From Gammaproteobacteria bacterium (GTDB lineage: Bacteria > Pseudomonadota > Gammaproteobacteria > J044): DNA of 13,143 bases. Each line of letters begins with the position of its first letter. Position 1 is the first letter of the stretch. The stretch covers positions 1 to 13,143 of the forward strand of contig JALWNJ010000282.1 of the NCBI GenBank assembly GCA_026995955.1. Direction: 5' to 3'. The notes beneath the pieces were generated by a model. That model made no database searches. It was not told the origin of the DNA and saw only the letters and a program-made list of their open reading frames with translations. The translations under genes and the position numbers were made by a program. Shown one piece after another: positions 7,909 through 13,143 of this stretch.

Positions 7909-8433
7909 ATGGCCACCATCTGGATCAGCCTGGGCAGCAACATCGAGCCGGAACGGCACCTGCGCAACGCCCTGGGCTGCATGCAGCACCACTTCTACGA
8001 TCTGGCCCTGTCGCCGGTGTACGAGACCGAGGCGGTGGGCTTCGACGGCGATCCCTTTCTCAATCTGGTGGCTAGATGCCGCACTCCGCTGGAACCCCAG
8101 GCGGTGGCGGCGGAGCTGAAGGCCATCGAGGATCGCAACGGTCGGCTGCGCTCCGGCCCGCGCTTCAGCGCCCGCACGCTGGACCTTGACCTGCTGCTGT
8201 ACGACGATCTCGTGCTCGAAACCCCCCAGATCCCGCGCGACGAGATCCTGCGCTATGCCTTCGTGCTGCGACCGCTGGCCGAGCTGGATCCGCAGCTCGT
8301 GCACCCCGTCACCGGGCGCAGCATGGCCGAGCTGTGGGCCGAGTTCGATGCCTCCGGACAGCCGATGCGGCAGGTGGATCTCGACCTGCTGTCTGGGGAA
8401 AAGGGGACGGGCCCCTTTTCCAGTGGCAAGTGA
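7909..8433 (+). CDS. folK: 6-hydroxymethyl-dihydropterin pyrophosphokinase with repeat-derived C-terminus
   Basis: Transfers pyrophosphate from ATP to 6-hydroxymethyl-dihydropterin, the step after FolB. The 174-residue product has ISLGSNIEPERHL, SPVYETEAVGFDGDPFLNLV, ELKAIEDRNGRLRSGPRFSARTLDLDLLLYDD (which contains the RxxxRxxxRxxDLD-type catalytic and metal-binding segment), IPRDEILRYAFVLRPLAELDP and HPVTG. I chose ATG 7909, one base after folB, because FolK proteins begin directly with the MATIxIxLGSN strand; an upstream GTG at 7894 would add five residues. FolK is usually about 160 residues. The extra tail SGEKGTGPFSSGK and the stop codon lie in an inverted repeat and the beginning of the tandem repeat that fills the gap downstream, so the native end seems to have been replaced or extended. 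Catalytic parts are untouched. Confidence 0.94.
   Translation: MATIWISLGSNIEPERHLRNALGCMQHHFYDLALSPVYETEAVGFDGDPFLNLVARCRTPLEPQAVAAELKAIEDRNGRLRSGPRFSARTLDLDLLLYDDLVLETPQIPRDEILRYAFVLRPLAELDPQLVHPVTGRSMAELWAEFDASGQPMRQVDLDLLSGEKGTGPFSSGK
8397..8421. repeat. Perfect 10-bp-stem hairpin inside the 3' end of folK
   Basis: GGAAAAGGGG (8397-8406) and CCCCTTTTCC (8412-8421) pair perfectly around a 5-base loop; flanking CT (8393-8394) and AG (8422-8423) add weak outer pairing. It encodes the last residues of FolK. It could end or stabilise the trp-fol transcript, although the T residues lie in the stem rather than after it. Palindromes of the GGGGAC...CCCC type are often dispersed repeats in gammaproteobacteria. 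Confidence 0.6.
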
Positions 8434-8603
8434 CTGGGGACTTGGAACTTGGGTAGGGCGGAGGCTCTGTTTTTCCTCGCTACTAGCTCCAAGTCTCTCG
8501 CCCCTGCCTTTCCCAGTGGCGAGTGACCGGGGATTTGGGACTGGGGTGGTGAAGGCTTCGAACCACCTCGTTCCTTGTCCCAAGTACCTCGACCCTGCTT
8601 TTT
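8416..8603. repeat. Two tandem imperfect copies of a ~93-bp hairpin-forming repeat
   Basis: Copy 1 is about 8416-8508 and copy 2 about 8509-8603. The left arms 8422-8453 and 8515-8546 match at 27 of 32 positions, sharing AGTGGCnAGTGACnGGGGA. The right arms near 8487-8513 and 8578-8604 share a CCAAGT...CTCG.CCCTGC pattern. Each copy is an imperfect inverted repeat: GACTTGGA (8439-8446) with TCCAAGTC (8488-8495) in copy 1, and TTGGGAC (8535-8541) with GTCCCAA (8577-8583) plus inner GGTGGT (8545-8550) with ACCACC (8562-8567) in copy 2. The centres differ between copies. The arrangement resembles REP/BIME-type intergenic elements, but no known family is recognised. Confidence 0.7.
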
Positions 8604-8732
8604 CGGCGAAAAACCTGTACTTTGGTTCAATTTTGACGCCATTTTGACGAAATGGGCCCTAGGAAAAACTTGAACTGCGTCACATTGGTGCTAGGTTCGA
8701 GGTGTACCCAAGTGGAACCCCGGAGGTGTCCC
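8434..8732. other. Intergenic region between folK and the secreted-protein gene
   Basis: About 300 bases without a credible gene. The first 170 are the tandem repeat. After it come the palindrome TTTTTCG-G-CGAAAAA (8599-8613), two copies of ATTTTGACG 11 bases apart (8630-8638 and 8641-8649), a possible promoter (8670-8697) and the ribosome site GGAGG (8722-8726) of the next gene. The stretch from about 8599 to 8690 is clearly richer in A+T than the rest of the window. Confidence 0.6.
8670..8697 (+). promoter_or_regulatory. Weak candidate promoter of the secreted-protein gene
   Basis: TTGAAC (8670-8675), a 16-base spacer and TAGGTT (8692-8697) are a modest sigma70 match about 36 bases before the ATG. 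Two TTGACG hexamers upstream (8633-8638, 8644-8649) resemble -35 boxes but have no good -10 at normal spacing. Confidence 0.25.
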
Positions 8733-9284
8733 ATGAAACGGATCATCGGCCTTTGCGCCCTGCTGATCTGGAGCGTTACTGCCACGGCCGGCGACACCAC
8801 GGACGACATCAGGGCCATGTGGGCCCGCTACATGCAGGCCGAGCAGGCCTGGCAACAGACCCTGGAGCAGATGGTGGTCTCCAGCCATCCGGAGCTCAAG
8901 GAGATCAGCGCACTCAACCGCAAGATGCAGGAGCGTTTCCTCGAGGTGCGCAAGCACCGCTTCGACTACCTGCTGCAGCACGACCCGCAGCGCATCACCG
9001 TCAGCCAGGACGTGAACGAGTTCTCCAACTTCTTCTGGACCAGCCTCGACGACCAGGCCCTGGCCGAGCAGGATCCGGGCTATGCCCGCCTGTTGCGGGA
9101 GGCCAAGCAGCTGCGCAAGCGCTATGTCTTCAATGCCGACAAGGATGCCTATCGGCGGGTGGTGAAACAGCTGAAGTCGGGCAAGGACTACCGCGAGGCA
9201 CAGGCCAGGCGGCTGGCCCAGCTCAAGCAGGTGTCGAACGACCTGGGCGAGTTCCTGGCCCGCGGCTTGGTGGCCCAGCGCTGA
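8733..9284 (+). CDS. Uncharacterised secreted, probably all-helical protein
   Basis: I do not recognise the family. The 183-residue product has a clear signal peptide (KR, hydrophobic 4-15, AXA cleavage site at 17-19, MKRIIGLCALLIWSVTATA), no lipobox cysteine after it and no further membrane segment, so it should be periplasmic or exported. The mature part is rich in Gln, Glu, Lys, Arg and Leu with helix- and coiled-coil-like spacing (EQAWQQTLEQM; KEISALNRKMQERFLEVRKHRFDYLL; YARLLREAKQLRKRY; YREAQARRLAQLKQVSNDLGEFL) and a distinctive central EFSNFFWTSLDDQALAEQDPGY. It has no cysteine after the signal peptide and no catalytic motif that I can see. The start at 8733 is fixed by GGAGGTG (8722-8728) and by the signal peptide; the frame is open to 8652. 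It stands alone, between the repeats and the convergent fis operon. Confidence 0.85.
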   Translation: MKRIIGLCALLIWSVTATAGDTTDDIRAMWARYMQAEQAWQQTLEQMVVSSHPELKEISALNRKMQERFLEVRKHRFDYLLQHDPQRITVSQDVNEFSNFFWTSLDDQALAEQDPGYARLLREAKQLRKRYVFNADKDAYRRVVKQLKSGKDYREAQARRLAQLKQVSNDLGEFLARGLVAQR

Positions 9285-9290
9285 TTGCGG

Positions 9291-9334
9291 AGGCAGGCCG
9301 TCCCGGAGATGGGGCCGGGGCGGAATCCCTGCCT
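9291..9334. terminator. Strong hairpin between convergent secreted-protein gene and fis
   Basis: AGGCAGGCCGTCCCGG (9291-9306) pairs with CCGGGGCGG (9315-9323) and CCTGCCT (9328-9334): 16 pairs with one G-T wobble, an 8-base loop and a 4-base bulge. It lies 7 bases after one stop codon and 6 before the other, so it is placed to end both transcripts. There is no T-tract on either side. Confidence 0.55.
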
Positions 9335-9339
9335 GCCGT

Positions 9340-9618
9340 TCAGTCGATCAGACGGTACTGGCGCAGTTTCTTGCGCAGGGTGCCCCGATTGAGGCCGAGC
9401 GCTCTGGCGGCCCGGCTCTGGTTTCCCTCGTAGTGTTCCAGCACGGTGGCCAGCAGCGGGCGCTCCACCTCCTCCAGCACCATGCGATACAGATCCGAGG
9501 CCTCGTGCCCGTCGAGCTGGCGGAAGTAGAGCCGCAGCGAGGTCTCCACCGCCGAGGCCAGCGGCTGCGAGCGGCGCTCGCGTTCCGGCAGCCCCTCGGG
9601 CTTGATGCGTGCATTCAT
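9340..9618 (-). CDS. fis: DNA-binding protein Fis
   Basis: Small nucleoid-associated protein that bends DNA and regulates rRNA and many growth-phase genes as a dimer. The 92-residue protein has the Fis length (98 in E. coli) and a strongly conserved C-terminus: [38 protein letters not shown], with the helix-turn-helix at about 65-86. The N-terminal [21 protein letters not shown] is variable, as usual. Its ATG overlaps the dusB stop by 4 bases (ATGA on the minus strand), the classical dusB-fis operon. In many gammaproteobacteria purH follows fis; here a convergent unrelated gene follows instead. Confidence 0.97.
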   Translation of the reverse strand: [92 protein letters not shown]

Positions 9619-10619
9619 GCCACCTGCTCCTCCGTGCTCAGCAGCGCCTGCAGGGCGTGATCCAGTTCCGCAAGCTGGTCGCGCGGACTGTCGATGCGCA
9701 TCAGGGCCCTGCGCCAGTGCCCGGTGCCCACGCCCAGGCGGGACAGGTACCAGCCTATATGCTTTCGCGCGATGCGTACACCCTGTACCGGGCCGTGGAA
9801 GGCGTGCAGGTCGCCGATGTGGCCGAGCACCAGGGCGCGGCGTTCGGATGCCGACAGTGGCGGTGGCAGGGGCAGGCCGCGCAGGGCCGCGGCCAGTTCG
9901 CGGAAGATCCAGGGCTGGCCCTGGGCGGCACGGCCCACCATCACGCCGGCTGCCCCGGTGTGGCGCAGTACGGCCAGCGCCTTGTCCGCACCGTCGATGT
10001 CGCCGTTGGCGATCACCGGCAGGCGGGTGGCGGCCACCACCTCGGCGAGGGTGTCGTATTCGGCCTCGCCGCGGTAGCCGTCGGCACGGGTGCGTCCGTG
10101 GACGGTGAGCATCCGGATGCCTGCCTGTTCGGCGATGGCCGCGATGCGGGGCGCATTGCGCTGTGTGGCATCCCATCCGGTGCGCATCTTCAGCGTTACC
10201 GGAACCTCCACTGCGGCCACCACGGCCTCCAGGATGCGGCCCACCAGGGTCTCGTCGCGCATCAGCGCCGAGCCGGCCGCGCGGTTGCAGACTTTTTTCG
10301 CCGGGCAGCCCATGTTGATGTCGACGATCTCGGCGCCGCGCGCCACGGCCTCCCGCGCCGCTTCAGCCATTTGTGCGGGCTCGGTGCCGGCGATCTGCAC
10401 TGCGATGGGGCCGGGTTCTCCTCGATGGTCCATGCGGCTGCGCGTCTTGCGACTGTGCCACAGATGGGTCTGGCTGGTGATCATCTCCGAGACCGCCAGC
10501 CCGGCGCCGAGTCGGCGGCACAGGCTGCGGAACGGACGGTCGGTGACCCCCGCCATCGGTGCCAGCAGCAAGGGCGGATCGATGCGATGGGGGCCGAGGG
10601 GAATCGGTGGCAGCTTCAT
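9615..10619 (-). CDS. dusB: tRNA-dihydrouridine synthase B
   Basis: FMN-dependent enzyme that reduces specific uridines of tRNA to dihydrouridine. The 334-residue protein has the normal length, the FMN-barrel start LLLAPMAGVTDRPFRSLCRRLGAG, VSEMITSQ, AVQIAGTEP, the catalytic Cys105 in DINMGCPAKKV, GSALM, VTLKMRTGW, TVHGRTRADGY, VIANGDI and GVMVGRAAQGQPWIF. The C-terminal helical domain (HIGWYLSRLG) is present. The ATG at 10619 is preceded by GAGG with 8 bases spacing, and the gene lies 10 bases after the zinc-ribbon gene. The fis partner makes DusB rather than DusA or DusC the right paralogue. Confidence 0.97.
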   Translation of the reverse strand: MKLPPIPLGPHRIDPPLLLAPMAGVTDRPFRSLCRRLGAGLAVSEMITSQTHLWHSRKTRSRMDHRGEPGPIAVQIAGTEPAQMAEAAREAVARGAEIVDINMGCPAKKVCNRAAGSALMRDETLVGRILEAVVAAVEVPVTLKMRTGWDATQRNAPRIAAIAEQAGIRMLTVHGRTRADGYRGEAEYDTLAEVVAATRLPVIANGDIDGADKALAVLRHTGAAGVMVGRAAQGQPWIFRELAAALRGLPLPPPLSASERRALVLGHIGDLHAFHGPVQGVRIARKHIGWYLSRLGVGTGHWRRALMRIDSPRDQLAELDHALQALLSTEEQVA

Positions 10620-10629
10620 GACAGCGGCC

Positions 10630-11355
10630 TCACAGGAAGCGGAACTCGTAGGCCAGCGCCTTGCTGCCCGGGTCGACCACCTCCAGACGGATGTCCACCG
10701 GCGTGCCGGGCGGCATCAGGCCCCGGGCCTCGGCCGGGGCCGACAGGTATTCCTCGGGCCGGAAACGGCGCATCGCCACCGGATGCCCCTGTTCGTCGGA
10801 CAGGGTCAGTTCCACCACCGGGTAGGGCTGGGCGAAGGCAGCATTGTTGACCATGGTGGCCTGGATCATGAGCGCGCCGGGAACATTGGGGTGGGTGTAG
10901 AGCTGGCGGTCGACCAGGTCGATGGCGCCGGTGTCGCGCAGCGGCGGCAGGCGGCAGTCGAGGTGATCGCAGAGGGTGACCAGCAGCGGCCGCAGGGCCG
11001 GAACCTCCTGCATCAGCCGGGCGCGTTCGAACCATAGGATCTGCAGGGCAAGCAGCAGCAAGAGCAGCAGCGCGGCCAGCCACTGCCAGGGCGGGATGCG
11101 CCGGCGGGTTGCGCGTGCGCGCGATGGCCGGGACTCATCGAGTTCCAGGTCGGGCGGCGTGAGCGCTGCCGGTTCTGGCGGGTTCTCGGCAGATTCCCGC
11201 AGGGCACGCTGTTCCTCCTCGTCGAGCACGCGCAGGTTCTCCAGCGCATTGAACACCACGAAGCACTGGCCACAGCGCACCCGGGCCTCGGCCGCGGTGA
11301 GCTGGCTGGTGGTGACGCGAAACAGCGTCTGGCAGTGCGGGCACTCGACAAGCAT
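10630..11355 (-). CDS. Zinc-ribbon / DUF3426 single-pass membrane protein
   Basis: A 241-residue protein with three parts. First is an N-terminal MJ0042-type zinc ribbon (MLVECPHCQTLFRVT...VRCGQCFVVFNA, cysteines 5, 8, 28 and 31). Next comes a charged, proline-rich linker, and then one membrane segment, WLAALLLLLLLALQILWF, at about residues 93-112. Last is a C-terminal DUF3426 domain, probably periplasmic, with CDHLDCRLPPLRD, MIQATMVNNAAFAQPYPVVELTL and RRFRPEEYL. The function of this family is not known. Members commonly sit between prmA and dusB-fis in gammaproteobacteria, as part of a translation/tRNA-modification cluster. The frame is open upstream to 11520, but the zinc ribbon begins at the ATG at 11355, and a longer form would run into the divergent gene. 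There is no Shine-Dalgarno sequence before this ATG. Confidence 0.9.
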   Translation of the reverse strand: MLVECPHCQTLFRVTTSQLTAAEARVRCGQCFVVFNALENLRVLDEEEQRALRESAENPPEPAALTPPDLELDESRPSRARATRRRIPPWQWLAALLLLLLLALQILWFERARLMQEVPALRPLLVTLCDHLDCRLPPLRDTGAIDLVDRQLYTHPNVPGALMIQATMVNNAAFAQPYPVVELTLSDEQGHPVAMRRFRPEEYLSAPAEARGLMPPGTPVDIRLEVVDPGSKALAYEFRFL

Positions 11356-11362
11356 GGCGCAT

Positions 11363-11391
11363 AGTATCGGTGCCGGCAGATGGCCTGGCAA
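11363..11391 (-). promoter_or_regulatory. Candidate sigma70 promoter of the zinc-ribbon-dusB-fis operon
   Basis: On the minus strand TTGCCA (11391-11386), a 17-base spacer and GATACT (11368-11363) form a good sigma70 promoter. The expected +1 falls at 11355-11357, on or next to the A of the ATG at 11355, so the mRNA would be leaderless or nearly so. Confidence 0.5.
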
Positions 11392-11439
11392 GCGAGGGTA
11401 TGGCAGAATGAAACGTCTGCTGTTGACGGATAACGACCC

Positions 11440-12564
11440 ATGCCACGCGAGGAGTCCGCTGGGGAGCGGGCGCTGGACAATCCGGATCTTATCATCAGAG
11501 CCGAGCTGGAGGAGGCTCATAGTCGCATTACCATGCTGGCCTTTGGCAACTTGCTAGTTGGCCTGCTGGTAGTGGTGATGCTACAGGGAGATGGCTTCCA
11601 GCAAGAGCATCTGGTCTGGTATGGCCTTTTGGTTCTGGTTGCCAGTCTGCGTTTTTGGTTGATGCGGCATTGGAAGAAGCGGCCTGTTTCCGAGGGCCTC
11701 TCCCTACGCGCACGGTTGCGCAGCTTTGTCCTTCTGTCTCTTGTCACTAGCCTGATTTGGGCTGGGGGTATCTGGTGGTTCTTTCCGTTGCTCGATCAAC
11801 CTCGGCAGTTGATGCTTGCGATGGTGGTGATCGCTTTTGTGGCTGGCGCGCTCTCGGGATTGGCAACCATTCGCGGTCTTTATGGCCTGTATACACTGAT
11901 TATCTTGGCCCCGTTGCAGTTGCGCCTCTGGTTGGACGGGAGTGAGACTTATGCCTTGCTCGCGGGATTTTTGTTTGTCTACTATGGATATCTCTTGGTA
12001 GGCGGGCAAATCTATCGCCGCAATTTCCTGCAAGCCCTGCGCCTGCGTGCCCGGCTGGAGCACATGGTCGGGCACGACATGCTCACTGGCCTGCCCAATC
12101 GTCTCTCCTTCGAGCGTGCCTTCGAGCGGGAATGGCGGCGCTGCTGTCGGGGCCACAGCCAATTGGTTCTGGTGCTGGGCGACATCGACCACTTCAAGAC
12201 CATCAACGACCGTTATGGGCACGATCGGGGCGATCAGGTGCTGATGGAGGTGGCACGAAGGCTTCGCTCAGCCCTGTGGCGGCCCGGTGACATGGTGGCA
12301 CGGGTCGGCGGCGAAGAGTTTGCCCTGATTTTGCCGGAGGTCGATGTGCCGGGTGCCGAGGTGGTGGTGCGGCGCATCATGCACCGGCTGGCGGAAAAGC
12401 CCGTGGAGCTGGACGGGGGCAAGTCGGTGCCCGTGACCATGAGCTTTGGCATTGCCGACTGCCAGCCGGAGGGCGAATGCGATCGTGCTGCGCTCTACCG
12501 GCGGGCCGATCAGGCACTCTATGCAGCCAAGGCCGCCGGACGCAACCGCTACGAGGTGGGCTGA
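11440..12564 (+). CDS. Membrane-bound diguanylate cyclase (GGDEF domain)
   Basis: Makes cyclic di-GMP from two GTP at the inner membrane, likely in response to a signal sensed by its membrane part. Of 374 residues, about 33-190 form six probable membrane helices with almost no soluble sensor loop, and about 200-374 form the GGDEF domain. That domain has [10 protein letters not shown] (212-221), [19 protein letters not shown] (metal and substrate), the active site GGEEF at 290-294, and an inhibitory I-site RxxD as RPGD at 281-284, exactly five residues before it, so product inhibition is expected. No EAL domain is present. Third codon positions are clearly less GC-rich over the membrane part than over the GGDEF part. 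The ATG at 11440 has no good ribosome site. It is divergent from the zinc-ribbon gene and overlaps pdxA tail to tail. Confidence 0.93.
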   Translation: MPREESAGERALDNPDLIIRAELEEAHSRITMLAFGNLLVGLLVVVMLQGDGFQQEHLVWYGLLVLVASLRFWLMRHWKKRPVSEGLSLRARLRSFVLLSLVTSLIWAGGIWWFFPLLDQPRQLMLAMVVIAFVAGALSGLATIRGLYGLYTLIILAPLQLRLWLDGSETYALLAGFLFVYYGYLLVGGQIYRRNFLQALRLRARLEHMVGHDMLTGLPNRLSFERAFEREWRRCCRGHSQLVLVLGDIDHFKTINDRYGHDRGDQVLMEVARRLRSALWRPGDMVARVGGEEFALILPEVDVPGAEVVVRRIMHRLAEKPVELDGGKSVPVTMSFGIADCQPEGECDRAALYRRADQALYAAKAAGRNRYEVG

Positions 12565-13143
12565 AGCCCGGCCAGGCGGGCGGCCGTCTCCAGCGCTACC
12601 ACCAGGCTGCCGCTGTCGATCTCGCCGTGGCCGGCCAGTTCGCAGGCGGTGCCGTGATCAACCGAGGTGCGCACGAAGGGCAGCCCCAGGGTGACGTTCA
12701 CGGCGCGACCGAAGCCCAGGTGCTTGAGTACCGGCAGGCCCTGGTCGTGGTACATGGCCAACACGGCGTCGGCCCGTGCCAGCCGGGGCGGGGTGAACAG
12801 GGTGTCGGCCGGCAGCGGGCCATGCAGGTCCATGCCCTCGCCGCGCAGGGCGTCCAGTACCGGTTCGATGACCTCGATCTCCTCGCGCCCCAGGTGGCCG
12901 TCCTCGCCCGCATGCGGGTTGAGGCCGCAGACCAGGATGCGCGGTCGCTCGATGCCGAAGCGATGGCGCAGGTCGCCGTGCAGCACGCGCAGGGTCCGCC
13001 GCAGCCGCTCGGCCGTGATCGCCGCCGGCACCTCGGCCAGCGGCAGGTGGGTGGTGGCCAGGGCCACGCGCAGGCCCTCGGTGGCGAGCATCATCACCGG
13101 GTGCGCCCCGCCCGCGCGTTCGGCCAGGTATTCGGTGTGGCCG
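12549..13143 (-). CDS. pdxA: 4-hydroxythreonine-4-phosphate dehydrogenase, C-terminal part
   Basis: NAD-dependent, divalent-metal enzyme of pyridoxal phosphate synthesis that oxidises 4-hydroxythreonine 4-phosphate. The right edge cuts the gene; about 197 of an expected ~330 residues are visible, beginning [11 protein letters not shown] before [20 protein letters not shown]. Then follow [42 protein letters not shown] with a metal-ligand histidine, and [23 protein letters not shown], all diagnostic for PdxA. The run of methionines at 13097 is internal, not a start. The TAG stop at 12551-12549 lies inside the end of the diguanylate cyclase gene, a 16-base convergent overlap. Confidence 0.97.
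   Translation of the reverse strand, partial: GHTEYLAERAGGAHPVMMLATEGLRVALATTHLPLAEVPAAITAERLRRTLRVLHGDLRHRFGIERPRILVCGLNPHAGEDGHLGREEIEVIEPVLDALRGEGMDLHGPLPADTLFTPPRLARADAVLAMYHDQGLPVLKHLGFGRAVNVTLGLPFVRTSVDHGTACELAGHGEIDSGSLVVALETAARLAGLQPTS

Noticed and set aside
8416..8603. Integron attC sites or a CRISPR-like array
   Set aside because: The repeats are of attC-like size but lack the GTTRRRY/RYYYAAC core sites and any integrase. There are only two copies, with no short constant repeat and spacer pattern.
9340..10176. Long minus-strand frame continuing upstream of fis through dusB
   Set aside because: Only the last 92 codons are Fis; the rest is the dusB sequence read in another frame.
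11356..11520. N-terminal extension of the zinc-ribbon protein
   Set aside because: It would cover the divergent promoter and cyclase start, and the zinc ribbon of this family begins at the ATG at 11355.
13050..13097. Start codon of pdxA at the Met-Met-Met near 13097
   Set aside because: The frame continues upstream to the window edge with the conserved GHTEYLAE segment, so these methionines are internal.

Overview
The window is about 13 kb of GC-rich DNA (roughly 65-68% by eye) from a gammaproteobacterium. Gene content and order (ilvA divergent from rpiA; rpe-gph-trpE-trpG-trpD-trpC; a zinc-ribbon gene-dusB-fis) fit the Pseudomonas/Chromatiales branch. The GC content and an intergenic GGGGACGGGCCCC-type palindrome suggest a Chromatiales-like (purple or sulfur bacteria) host. 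That placement is inference; no rRNA or other marker is present.

Layout. 1-718 (-): N-terminal half of threonine ammonia-lyase, cut by the window edge. 876-2034 (+): rpiA and a small CopD-family membrane protein. 2132-8433 (+): a tightly packed run rpe, gph, trpE, trpG, trpD, trpC, folB, folK, joined by 4-base ATGA/GTGA overlaps or gaps of 1-2 bases, apart from a 111-base gap before trpE. 8434-8732: a repeat-bearing intergenic region, including two tandem copies of a ~93-bp hairpin-forming unit, the first of which runs into the end of folK. 8733-9284 (+): an unrecognised secreted helical protein. 9340-11355 (-): zinc-ribbon/DUF3426 membrane protein, dusB and fis as an operon, convergent with the secreted protein across a strong hairpin. 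11440-12564 (+): a membrane diguanylate cyclase, divergent from the zinc-ribbon gene. 12549-13143 (-): the C-terminal part of pdxA, overlapping the cyclase gene tail to tail by 16 bases.

How the genes fit together. RpiA and Rpe interconvert pentose phosphates. Ribose 5-phosphate leads to PRPP, which TrpD consumes. Gph removes 2-phosphoglycolate. TrpE/TrpG make anthranilate from chorismate, and TrpD and TrpC carry it to indole-glycerol phosphate; trpF, trpB and trpA are not here, so the pathway is split. FolB and FolK make the pterin half of folate. TrpG is of the type that often also serves p-aminobenzoate synthesis, so the run may tie tryptophan and folate supply together.

Most of the window is conserved housekeeping sequence. 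I do not see a new defence, mobile or biosynthetic system. The best leads are the tandem hairpin repeat that forms the last codons and stop of folK, the gph-trpE leader with a tiny ORF ending TGG-TGA and competing inverted repeats, the GC and codon shift at the domain boundary of the diguanylate cyclase, two genes whose -10 boxes predict leaderless mRNAs, and the orphan secreted protein.
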